A DNA stretch of 12,806 bases from an uncultured Verrucomicrobiales bacterium (GCA_937905985.1 CALCWC010000003.1:1-12806), one strand, 5' to 3'; counted from the stretch's first letter, positions 6,241 to 12,528 are shown. Translations and numbers: made by a program. The notes: generated by a model from the letters alone, not told the origin.

Positions 6241-7309
6241 GGCCTTGGCCGATGGCGAGGGTGGAGAGCGCGGCGGCGGTCTTGTGCAGGGCCTGCACCT
6301 TTTCCATGGTGGGTGCCTGACCCTTCTCCAGTGCCATCTGTCCCGCCATTTCGACGAGCAGGGTGCGCATGTCCGCCACATGCAGTTTCTCTGCAGTCTT
6401 GGGATTCACTCCCTCCAGGATTTCGTTGAAGTAGGCCGGGGCGTCCGGGTAGAAGACGATGGCGGCCTGCTTGGCGTCGAACTTGGCTTCAATGGCGGCG
6501 CAGGCGGCATCCAGCGCGCGGATCCACCCGCCCAGCGCTATCAGGTGCGACAGGTCGGGGTCGCGCAGGGCGGCAAGCTCTGCGTTCACATCGCTCTGGG
6601 TGGAGGCCAGGATGCGCTTGAACTCCTCCAGCTGGCCCTTTTCGGCGTGCTCCAGCAGGCTGGCGGAATGCGCGTTCATCTTCTCTCCCACTCCCATGGC
6701 GTTGCCATAGCGGGTCAGGTCCAGCGCTATCGGCTTGATGTCGTTCATGTGGCCGCTGCGCACGGCAATGAAGCCGTCCGCCAGCAGGTAGCCCATGGAG
6801 AGCGCCAGTTTGCCGGGGTTGGTGGAAAGCGTTTCTTCTCGGTCGCGCAGCACGTACTCCTCGGGCACGGGCGGCAGGTTGTCCATCTGGTCGAAGATTT
6901 TGCTGATGGATGGCGCGGTGTACACGTTGATGCCCAGCTCCTGGTTGGAGTGTGACTCGTCCAGCATCGCATCGTCTCGGAACATGGCGGGCACCTCGCC
7001 GGCCTTGCGGTCCTCGTCGCGCTGCGGCCCGATGTAATCCGGGATGCCCTCGGACACCACCTCCTCGTCCAGCTCCTCCACTGCGGGGGCGGCGGGCGCG
7101 GGAGCCGGCGCGGCTTTCTTGGGCGCTGCGAACAGCGGGGCGAGGTGGTCCGGGATGCCCTCGGAGACTTCCTCCTCGTCCAGCTGCTCTCCCTCGTTGG
7201 CGGCGGGGGCTTGTTGCACGGGGGCCGGCGCGGCTTTCTTGGGCGCTCCGAACAGCGGGGCGCACGCCGCGGCGGCGGTTATCAAGTATATCGGTATTCT
7301 CACTTTCAT
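6230..7309 (-). CDS. Secreted helical protein of unknown function with a duplicated Pro/Ala-Asp/Glu N-terminal module
   Basis: The product has 359 residues. A signal peptide covers about 1-21 (MKVRIPIYLI...APLFGA), so it is exported. Two copies of a 40-residue module follow (about 19-58 and 59-95): L-F-x-A-P-K-K-A-A-P-A-P, a Pro/Ala stretch, then E-L-D-E-E-x-V-S-E-G-I-P-D. The rest (about 115-355) is mostly alpha-helical, with LALSMGYLLADGFIAVRSG and HLIALGGWIRALDAAC. I recall similar hypothetical proteins in Akkermansia and relatives, but no function. No Cys at the signal end, so not a lipoprotein. It begins the run leading to ApaG, rpe and the VC0807-type gene. A near-consensus promoter at 7391-7364 gives a leader of about 48 bases. 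Confidence 0.8.
   Translation of the reverse strand: MKVRIPIYLITAAAACAPLFGAPKKAAPAPVQQAPAANEGEQLDEEEVSEGIPDHLAPLFAAPKKAAPAPAPAAPAVEELDEEVVSEGIPDYIGPQRDEDRKAGEVPAMFRDDAMLDESHSNQELGINVYTAPSISKIFDQMDNLPPVPEEYVLRDREETLSTNPGKLALSMGYLLADGFIAVRSGHMNDIKPIALDLTRYGNAMGVGEKMNAHSASLLEHAEKGQLEEFKRILASTQSDVNAELAALRDPDLSHLIALGGWIRALDAACAAIEAKFDAKQAAIVFYPDAPAYFNEILEGVNPKTAEKLHVADMRTLLVEMAGQMALEKGQAPTMEKVQALHKTAAALSTLAIGQGHEH
7104..7262. repeat. Internal 120-base direct duplication in the secreted-protein gene
   Basis: Positions 7104-7142 and 7224-7262 are identical at 38 of 39 bases, 120 bases apart. A second matching pair begins at 7038 and 7149 (TCCGGGATGCCCTCGGA). Together they encode the two 40-residue modules. 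The near identity at silent positions points to a recent duplication or gene conversion. Confidence 0.9.
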
Positions 7310-7349
7310 GGGAGTACGGCAGCCTGTTTGTTTAAGTTTTATTTGAGGC

Positions 7350-7378
7350 TTGACACTTGGTGTATTATACAGTAGAAT
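7350..7378 (+). promoter_or_regulatory. Sigma70-type promoter of the L,D-transpeptidase gene
   Basis: TTGACA (7350-7355), a 17-base spacer and TAGAAT (7373-7378) make an almost perfect promoter reading right. Transcription should start near 7385, about 78 bases before the chosen start codon at 7463. It overlaps the leftward promoter at 7391-7364. Confidence 0.75.
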
Positions 7379-7391
7379 CTCGCCGCGTCAA
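7364..7391 (-). promoter_or_regulatory. Sigma70-type promoter of the secreted protein/ApaG/rpe run
   Basis: On the minus strand TTGACG (7391-7386), a 16-base spacer and TATAAT (7369-7364). Transcription should start near 7357, with a leader of about 48 bases to the ATG at 7309. It occupies nearly the same DNA as the rightward promoter, so RNA polymerase can hardly bind both at once. Confidence 0.75.
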
Positions 7392-7462
7392 GCGTATCTG
7401 GGCGAGCTGACATGAAAAGCGGCGGCCGCGTCCGGACGGGCTCAACCCGAATGACACGACAC

Positions 7463-8266
7463 ATGACATACCTTAAACAAATCTTCCTGGCAACGGCGGC
7501 CCTGACGGCCTCCGTGCTCACTTCTTGCCAGATTCAGCAGATTTCCTACGGAAGGGATGTGCCGCCCTCTGCGGTGGTGCGCAACGGCGTGGTGGTCACT
7601 CTCAACGACCAGAAGCTCACCCTCCTGCAGAACGGCAAGAAGGTCAAGGATTACAAGGTTAGCACCTCCAAGTTCGGCATCGGCAACACCACTGGCAGCC
7701 GCCGCACCCCAACGGGTATCCACGCCGTCTCGCAGAAGACCGGCGAGGGGCAGCCCAAGGGCATGGTCTTCAAGGGATGCCGCCCCACCGGTGAGGTGGT
7801 GCCCGTCGACGCCTACGGGCGCGACCCCGTGGTCACCCGTGTCATCCAGCTCGCCGGCTTGGAGGACAAGAACAGCAGCACCCACCGCCGCCGCATCTAC
7901 ATTCACGGCACGCCGGAGGAGCGCAAGATCGGCCGCCCCGCTTCCTACGGCTGTATCCGTATGAAGAGCGATGACATTGTGGATCTGTACCGCCGTGTGC
8001 ACCGCGGCACGCCCGTGGCCATCGAGATGTGTTCCCAGAAGACCTACCTGGCCGCCGAGGAGAGGGAGAACATTGCCCAAATCCTTATCCCGCAGACGAC
8101 CATCAACAGCCTGCCCACGGACGGGCTGCGCTTCCGCCCGTCCTACCGCTCCCGCAGCCGCTCGCGTGCATCCCGCAGCCGCGTGGCTCGCACCTCCCGC
8201 TCCTCCGCCCGCCGCACCAAGGCCCGCGTGGCTACCCGCTCCACCCGCTCCCGCAAGCGCCGCTAA
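7463..8266 (+). CDS. L,D-transpeptidase (YkuD) lipoprotein with an arginine-rich tail
   Basis: With the start at 7463 the product has 267 residues: MTYLKQIFLATAALTASVLTSC22, a lipoprotein signal. In-frame ATGs at 7451 and 7412 would lengthen the N-terminus; 7451 is possible. The YkuD domain covers about 43-190. Its catalytic motif is H148-G-T followed by S161-Y-G-C164-I-R166: Cys is the nucleophile, and the His usual before Gly-Cys is Tyr here, a known variation site. Such enzymes form 3-3 peptidoglycan cross-links or attach proteins to peptidoglycan, in the periplasm, using tetrapeptides of the kind an S11 carboxypeptidase makes. The last 43 residues (225-267) contain 17 Arg and 2 Lys, mixed with Ser, and no acidic residues: low complexity, perhaps binding peptidoglycan, LPS or another anionic polymer. 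A 5-bp hairpin AACGC-AAAAA-GCGTT overlaps the stop codon. Confidence 0.88.
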   Translation: MTYLKQIFLATAALTASVLTSCQIQQISYGRDVPPSAVVRNGVVVTLNDQKLTLLQNGKKVKDYKVSTSKFGIGNTTGSRRTPTGIHAVSQKTGEGQPKGMVFKGCRPTGEVVPVDAYGRDPVVTRVIQLAGLEDKNSSTHRRRIYIHGTPEERKIGRPASYGCIRMKSDDIVDLYRRVHRGTPVAIEMCSQKTYLAAEERENIAQILIPQTTINSLPTDGLRFRPSYRSRSRSRASRSRVARTSRSSARRTKARVATRSTRSRKRR

Positions 8267-8279
8267 CGCAAAAAGCGTT
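8265..8279 (+). terminator. Weak hairpin at the end of the L,D-transpeptidase gene
   Basis: AACGC (8265-8269), five A, GCGTT (8275-8279): a perfect 5-bp stem starting inside the stop codon. There is no T run, so termination would be weak at best. Confidence 0.25.
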
Positions 8280-8280
8280 C

Positions 8281-8308
8281 TTGCAATTTGCATGCGGCGT
8301 GTTAGAAT
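8281..8308 (+). promoter_or_regulatory. Candidate promoter of purD
   Basis: TTGCAA (8281-8286), a 16-base spacer and TAGAAT (8303-8308). Transcription would start near 8315, only about 3 bases before the ATG at 8318, so the mRNA would be almost leaderless. The same arrangement occurs before the S11 gene. Confidence 0.5.
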
Positions 8309-8317
8309 GGCGGTAGC

Positions 8318-9562
8318 ATGAAAATCGCCGTAATTGGAAAAGGAGGGCGCGAGCAAGCCCTGGTAGAAACGCTGGCCGCCAGCCCCTGCAAACCGGAACT
8401 CTACTGCCACCCCGGCAGCGATGCCATTGCGCGCACCGCAAGCATCATCCCCGCCAAGGGCTTCGACGAGCTGCTGCAGTGGATGGCCGACAACAAGATT
8501 GACCTCTGCGTGGCGGGAGAGGAGAGCTGCCTGGTGAAGGGGGAGGGTATTGCCAACCGCTGCGCCGCTTTGGGTATTCCCTGCTGGGGGCCGCCCAAGG
8601 AGAGCGCCCAGCTGGAGGCTTCCAAGGAATTCGCCAAGGAATTTTTGCTGCGCCACCACATCCCCACCGGTATGGCCAAGGCCGTGGCGGGGTATGACGA
8701 GGCCATTGCCGCCATCGCCGGAAAGTACCCCACCGTGCTGAAGTTCGACGGCCTGGCCGCCGGCAAGGGCGTGGCCGTTTGCCCGGATGCCGCTTCTGCC
8801 GAGGATTTCCTGAAAGAGGTGTTCATCGAGAAGCGCTTCGGCGAGGGCCGCCTGCTGGTGGAGGAATTCCTCACCGGCCCGGAAATCTCCATCTTCGGCG
8901 CCATTTGTGACGACAAGTACCTCATCCTCTGCCCGGCGCGCGACTACAAGCGCCTCCAAGATGGCGACGAGGGCCCGAACACCGGCGGCATGGGCGCCGT
9001 CGCCTCCCGCCAACTGGTGTCGGCCGATGTGCTCAAGCAGATTGAGGACACCATCGTGGCCCCCACGGTGCAAGGCTTGCAGCAGGATGGCCTGCCGTAC
9101 CGCGGTTTCCTGTACTTTGGGCTCATGCTCACGCCGCAGGGACCCAAGGTGATTGAGTACAACTGCCGCTTCGGCGACCCCGAGTGCGAGGCCGTGATGC
9201 CCCTGCTGCGCGGGGATTTGGCCTCCTTCTGCCTGGAGGGCGCCAAGGGCAACTTCCAGCCGGGGCTCATCGACTTTGCCGACGACTGGAGCGTGTGCTG
9301 CATCCTGGCCTCCGCCGGGTATCCCGTATCCTCCCACAGCGGGGATCTCATCAGCGGGCTGGATGCCTGCGCCGCCCGCGTGTTCCATTGCGGCACCAAG
9401 AAGACCGCGGATGGCTGGGTGACCGCCGGAGGCCGCGTCCTCGCCATCGTGGCCCAGGGCCCCACCCTGGACACCGCACGCACCGCCGCCCACACAGAGG
9501 CTGCCAAGGTGGACTTCCCCGGCTCCCAGCGCAGAAGCGATATCGCCTACAAGAACATGTAG
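8318..9562 (+). CDS. purD: Phosphoribosylamine--glycine ligase (GAR synthetase)
   Basis: The enzyme joins glycine to 5-phosphoribosylamine using ATP, the second step of purine synthesis, in the cytoplasm. The length of 414 residues is close to the usual 420-430. All parts of this ATP-grasp enzyme are visible: N-terminal Gly-rich loop GKGGREQAL at 7-15 (commonly GGREHAL; Gln replaces His), ATP-binding lysines in LKFDGLAAGKGV at 141-152, DYKR at 209-212 with DGDEGPNTGGMGA at 215-227, the Mg-binding E280-Y-N-C-R-F-G-D-P-E289, and R-R-S-D-I-A near the end. No other purine gene is nearby. A promoter sits just upstream. The AlbA_2-domain gene begins 10 bases after the stop and is probably read from the same transcript. 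Confidence 0.96.
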   Translation: MKIAVIGKGGREQALVETLAASPCKPELYCHPGSDAIARTASIIPAKGFDELLQWMADNKIDLCVAGEESCLVKGEGIANRCAALGIPCWGPPKESAQLEASKEFAKEFLLRHHIPTGMAKAVAGYDEAIAAIAGKYPTVLKFDGLAAGKGVAVCPDAASAEDFLKEVFIEKRFGEGRLLVEEFLTGPEISIFGAICDDKYLILCPARDYKRLQDGDEGPNTGGMGAVASRQLVSADVLKQIEDTIVAPTVQGLQQDGLPYRGFLYFGLMLTPQGPKVIEYNCRFGDPECEAVMPLLRGDLASFCLEGAKGNFQPGLIDFADDWSVCCILASAGYPVSSHSGDLISGLDACAARVFHCGTKKTADGWVTAGGRVLAIVAQGPTLDTARTAAHTEAAKVDFPGSQRRSDIAYKNM

Positions 9563-9572
9563 CACCCCCTCC

Positions 9573-10928
9573 ATGCAGCCCGCCGAGAACCAGTGCATCG
9601 AATGGAAGGAATCGTGGAAGGACGATTGCCTCCAGGAGATTTGCGCCTTCGCCAATGCGCAGGGCGGTTCCCTGTTCATCGGCATCGACAACACGGGCGG
9701 CGTGGTCGGCATCACGGAGAAGGCATGCAAGAAGCTCACGGAGGACCTGCCCAACAAGGTGCTCAGCAAGCTCGGCATCGTGGTGGATGTCAACACCCGC
9801 GAGAAAAACGGCGCCGCCTACCTTGAAATCGCGGTCGCGCCCGCATCCTGCCCCGTTTGCTGCGACGGCAGGTACTACTACCGCAGCGGCAGCACCTGCC
9901 AGCTGCTCACCGGGAACGCGCTCAATTCCTTCCTGACCCGCAAGACGGGTTTCCGCTGGGAGGATATCACCCTGGACCGCGTGGACCTCGCCGATTTGGA
10001 CGAGGAGAGCTTCCGCTCCTTCCGCACGCTTGCCCTGCGCAACCGCCGCATCACCCCGGAGGATGCCGCGCTGCCCCGCGCCGAGCTGCTCCAGAGGCTC
10101 AACCTGGTGGACGACGACGGCAGGCTCAAGCGCGCCGCCATCCTGCTCTTCCACCGCACCCCGGAGCGCTGGTTCGCCGGAGCGTGGGTCAAGATAGGGT
10201 TCTTCGCCAACGATGCCGACATCCTGTACCAGGACGAGGTGCACGGCTCGCTCATCATGCAGGCCGAGCGTGTGATAGACCTCATCTACACTAAGTACCT
10301 CCGCGCCCCCATCACCTACGAGGGCGTCGTCCGCGTGGAGCGCTATCCCTTCCCGCGCGAGGCAGTGCGTGAGGCCCTCTACAACGCGCTCATCCACTCC
10401 GACTACTCGTCCAACATCCCCATCCAGATCCGCGTGTACGAGAACAGGCTGGAAATTTCCAACAAGGCCCAGCTCCCGCCGGACTGGACTGCGGAAACCC
10501 TGCTGTCCAAGCACGTCTCCAATCCCCTCAACCCGCTTCTCGCCGGCACTTTCTTCCGCGCCGGGTTCGTGGAGTCCTGGGGCCGCGGTATCGAGAAAAT
10601 CTGCCGCGAATGCACCCAGTACGGTAACCCCTCACCGGAGTACAGTCTTTCCGGCTTCTTTGTCACGGTTTCCTTCAACGCCGAGGATATGCCCGCCGTG
10701 CCCACGCCTCAAGTCCCCGCTCCAGAGCTCACGGAACGCCAGGCCGCCATCATCCGCTTCCTTCGTGCAAACCCCAGTGCCACGTACGAGCAAATGGCGG
10801 AGGAAATCCAGTTGGCTAGACCTACAATTGCGCGTGAAATATTAAAAATGAGAAATGAGGGAATTGTTGGCAGAGAGGGTTCTGATAAGCAGGGTGCGTG
10901 GGTTGTTCTTTTGAATGACGAGATGTAG
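9573..10928 (+). CDS. AlbA_2 / RecG-like ATP-binding protein with C-terminal winged helix
   Basis: The product has 451 residues in three parts. About 6-110 is an AlbA_2 (Schlafen-type) domain: E10-W-K-E-S, EICAFANAQGGSLFIGIDNTG at 22-42, and Y-Y-R-S-G-S. About 255-365 is the HATPase_c_4 (RecG-like) domain: PREAVREALYNALIHSDYSS at 261-280, VYENRLEISN, then NPLLAGTFFRAGFVESWGRGIEKI at 320-343. About 386-447 is a winged-helix DNA-binding domain (LTERQAAIIRFLRANPSATYEQMAEEI, then ARPTIAREILKMRNEGIV). Proteins of this kind are thought to be ATP-dependent regulators or defence-type factors; partner and target are unknown. The gene is 10 bases after purD. Codon use is GC-rich up to about 10810, then turns AT-rich (AGA, TTA, ATA, AAA) for the last 38 or so codons, inside the winged helix. 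It ends in an amber codon after which the same frame remains open to 11072 with Asp-Thr-Val-Asn repeats. It may be a chimera with an exchanged 3' end. Confidence 0.85.
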   Translation: MQPAENQCIEWKESWKDDCLQEICAFANAQGGSLFIGIDNTGGVVGITEKACKKLTEDLPNKVLSKLGIVVDVNTREKNGAAYLEIAVAPASCPVCCDGRYYYRSGSTCQLLTGNALNSFLTRKTGFRWEDITLDRVDLADLDEESFRSFRTLALRNRRITPEDAALPRAELLQRLNLVDDDGRLKRAAILLFHRTPERWFAGAWVKIGFFANDADILYQDEVHGSLIMQAERVIDLIYTKYLRAPITYEGVVRVERYPFPREAVREALYNALIHSDYSSNIPIQIRVYENRLEISNKAQLPPDWTAETLLSKHVSNPLNPLLAGTFFRAGFVESWGRGIEKICRECTQYGNPSPEYSLSGFFVTVSFNAEDMPAVPTPQVPAPELTERQAAIIRFLRANPSATYEQMAEEIQLARPTIAREILKMRNEGIVGREGSDKQGAWVVLLNDEM

Positions 10929-10931
10929 AAT

Positions 10932-10955
10932 GATACTGTAAATGATACTGTAAAT
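10932..10955 (+). repeat. Two tandem copies of GATACTGTAAAT
   Basis: Perfect 12-base units at 10932-10943 and 10944-10955, starting one codon after the amber stop of the AlbA_2 gene and in its frame, where they read Asp-Thr-Val-Asn twice. Confidence 0.97.
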
Positions 10956-11006
10956 ATTTCGCAACCTATTGAAAAACAATCAATAGTAGGAATGATAATC
11001 TGGGGT

Positions 11007-11042
11007 GATACTGTAAATGATACTGTAAATGATACTGTAAAT
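11007..11042 (+). repeat. Three tandem copies of GATACTGTAAAT
   Basis: Perfect 12-base units at 11007-11018, 11019-11030 and 11031-11042. They are in the same frame as the first block, 51 bases (17 codons) after it, and read Asp-Thr-Val-Asn three times. Confidence 0.97.
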
Positions 11043-11083
11043 CGGAGTATTAAATTGTGGAATGATATATAAATATATAATTC

Positions 11084-11107
11084 TGGACTGTGGATTGGAC
11101 TGTAAAA
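11084..11107 (+). repeat. Related 12-base pair: TGGACTGTGGAT, TGGACTGTAAAA
   Basis: Two tandem 12-base units sharing ACTGT with the GATACTGTAAAT family. In the open frame starting at 11062 they read Leu-Asp-Cys-Gly, Leu-Asp-Cys-Lys. Confidence 0.85.
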
Positions 11108-11161
11108 CGTGTGGTAAATGGTGCAATATGGAGAAAACGACCTTTCGACGTGCTTTTCTTT

Positions 11162-11185
11162 TGGACTGTAAATTGGACTGTAGGA
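11162..11185 (+). repeat. Related 12-base pair: TGGACTGTAAAT, TGGACTGTAGGA
   Basis: Second pair of the same unit, 54 bases after the first, in the same frame (Leu-Asp-Cys-Lys, Leu-Asp-Cys-Arg). The paired arrangement parallels the two blocks of the Asp-Thr-Val-Asn family. Confidence 0.85.
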
Positions 11186-11220
11186 AATTAAAAATCAAAC
11201 AAAATAATATATATGATGAT

Positions 11221-11253
11221 TGCACTAATATTGCGTTAAAGATGCGTTAAAGG
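11221..11253 (+). repeat. TGCACTAAT / TGCGTTAAA repeat, first block
   Basis: Three 11-base units in tandem: TGCACTAATAT, TGCGTTAAAGA, TGCGTTAAAGG. The period of 11 breaks the reading frame, unlike the second block at 11356, suggesting a decayed copy. Confidence 0.7.
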
Positions 11254-11355
11254 AGGAACTACATAAAAACATTATATAACTATAAGAAACAATCGTTTGT
11301 GAATTTTAGTAAGGGCATCGAGGAATTTCCTCTTCCCTATTAGTGCAACCTATTT

Positions 11356-11379
11356 TGCGTTAAAAATTGCACTAATGGC
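11356..11379 (+). repeat. TGCGTTAAAAAT / TGCACTAATGGC repeat, second block
   Basis: Two 12-base units of the same family as at 11221-11253, in the order TGCGTTAAAAAT then TGCACTAATGGC. One frame reads Cys-Val-Lys-Asn, Cys-Thr-Asn-Gly. The ATG at 11375 lies inside the second unit and is an alternative start of the M42 gene. Confidence 0.75.
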
Positions 11380-11407
11380 AACTCTTTCACCCAAACCCAA
11401 TAAAGCA

Positions 11408-12484
11408 ATGAACAAGAAACAACAAGAATTCCTGGAGGACTACCTGAACAACGCCTCGCCGACGGGGCATGAGATGGAAGGCCAGAGGATATGGGCAAGG
11501 TACATTGCCCCGTATACGGATGAACAGCAGGTGGACGCCTACGGCTCCGCCTGGGCCGTGCTGCGCAGCAGCAAGAAGAACGCACCCACGCTCATGCTGG
11601 ATGCGCATGCGGATGAAATCGGCTTCACTATCCGCTACATCGATGATAACGGCTTTGTGCGCGTGGAGCGCCTGGGCGGGAGCGACGTGGCCATCGGCCG
11701 CGGGCGGCGCCTGCGCTTCTTCGGCACGGACGGCGAGGTGTACGGCATTACCGGCAACACCGCCATCCACATCCGCGACGACGGCGACAAGGCGCCCAAG
11801 GTGTACGACCTGTACGTGGACTTCGGGTGCGACTCCCGCGAGGAGGTGGAAGCGCTGGGGCTGCGCGTGGGGGACGTGGGCGTGTACTGCGACGGCCCGC
11901 TGATGCTCAACAACGGCAAGCGCCTGGTGTGCCGCGCGCTGGACGACAAGCTGTGCGGCTACATCACCGCGGAGGTGGCACGCACCCTGCACCAGAAGGG
12001 CATCAAGCCGGAGTGGAACATCGTCTTCTGCAACACCGTGCAGGAGGAGGTGGGCTGCATCGGTGCCGGCATGCTCACCTACCGCCTGCAGCCGGATGCC
12101 GCCATCTGCCTGGATGTGACCCACGGCACGGATTCCCCCGGGCTGGACAAGGGGCGCTACGGCGATATCCGCCTGGGCAAGGGCGGCGTGCTCTGCTTCG
12201 GCCCCGCCTGCCATCCCAACATCAACGCCCGTCTGGAGATGGTGGCGGACGCCGGAAAGATTCCCATGCAGAGGGAGACCTCCGGCCGCACCACCGGCAC
12301 CAACACGGACCAGATCTTCCGCTCCCGCGCGGGCGTGCCCGCCACCAACCTCTCCATGCCCCTGCGCTACATGCACAGCCCCGTGGAAACCGCGGATATG
12401 GGCGATGTGCAGGCCTGCGTGGACCTGCTGGTGGCCTTCATCAAATCACTCAAGGTGAAGGACGACTTCCGGCATAAATTGTAA
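11408..12484 (+). CDS. M42-family metallo-aminopeptidase
   Basis: With the start at 11408 (MNKKQQEFLEDYL) the product has 358 residues, normal for family M42. An ATG at 11375, inside a repeat unit, would add 11 residues (MATLSPKPNKA) and is less likely. The two-metal site is complete: H67 in DAHADE (D69 orients the His), the bridging D179 in RALDDK, E213 as catalytic base and E214 as ligand in VQEEVG, D236 in CLDVTHG, and H323 in MHSPVE. M42 enzymes are large tetrahedral complexes in the cytoplasm that trim N-terminal residues from peptides (also described as endoglucanase M or FrvX-like). The region upstream is AT-rich and shows no convincing promoter. The TAA stop is at once followed by ATTTAGA-type heptamer repeats. 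Codon use is the GC-rich host type throughout, from about residue 10. Confidence 0.92.
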   Translation: MNKKQQEFLEDYLNNASPTGHEMEGQRIWARYIAPYTDEQQVDAYGSAWAVLRSSKKNAPTLMLDAHADEIGFTIRYIDDNGFVRVERLGGSDVAIGRGRRLRFFGTDGEVYGITGNTAIHIRDDGDKAPKVYDLYVDFGCDSREEVEALGLRVGDVGVYCDGPLMLNNGKRLVCRALDDKLCGYITAEVARTLHQKGIKPEWNIVFCNTVQEEVGCIGAGMLTYRLQPDAAICLDVTHGTDSPGLDKGRYGDIRLGKGGVLCFGPACHPNINARLEMVADAGKIPMQRETSGRTTGTNTDQIFRSRAGVPATNLSMPLRYMHSPVETADMGDVQACVDLLVAFIKSLKVKDDFRHKL

Positions 12485-12525
12485 TTTGGAATTTTGAATT
12501 TAGAATTTAGGATTTAGAATTTGTT
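12484..12525. repeat. Six heptamer repeats (consensus ATTTAGA), left arm
   Basis: Units at 12484-12490 ATTTGGA, ATTTTGA, ATTTAGA, ATTTAGG, ATTTAGA, ATTTGTT (to 12525). The array begins on the last base of the M42 stop codon. Its last 14 bases (12512-12525) are repeated in inverse orientation at 12638-12651. Confidence 0.85.
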
Positions 12526-12528
12526 TGA

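Larger units (their letters stand above)
10929..11374. other. AT-rich, repeat-rich intergenic region with coding remnants
   Basis: About 446 bases between two GC-rich genes. A hand count of 11041-11100 gives 19 G+C in 60, against roughly 60% in the genes. It holds three families of about 12-base direct repeats and several short open frames. From 10929 to 11069 the frame of the upstream gene stays open past its amber stop (47 codons, stop TAA at 11070-11072). A 62-codon frame runs 11062-11250 and contains the Leu-Asp-Cys-Lys repeats. A 26-codon frame at 11263-11343 follows a good AAAGGAGG but starts with ATA. None is convincing as a gene alone. I read the region as remnants of C-terminal segments of proteins like the one upstream. 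Confidence 0.7.

Noticed and set aside
7442..9796. A 784-codon open frame on the minus strand across the L,D-transpeptidase and purD genes
   Set aside because: It mirrors two well-recognised genes on the other strand. Long antisense frames are common in GC-rich DNA with G/C in third positions. Its translation is Gly/Ala/His-rich with no family motif.
10932..11185. CRISPR array or iteron origin built from the 12-base repeats
   Set aside because: The units are too short and directly tandem without regular spacers, so not CRISPR. An origin with iterons would need a nearby Rep gene or DnaA boxes, which I do not see. Frame keeping fits coding remnants better.
11387..12376. A 329-codon minus-strand frame inside the M42 gene
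   Set aside because: Antisense to a gene with all five metal ligands in place; no motif of its own.
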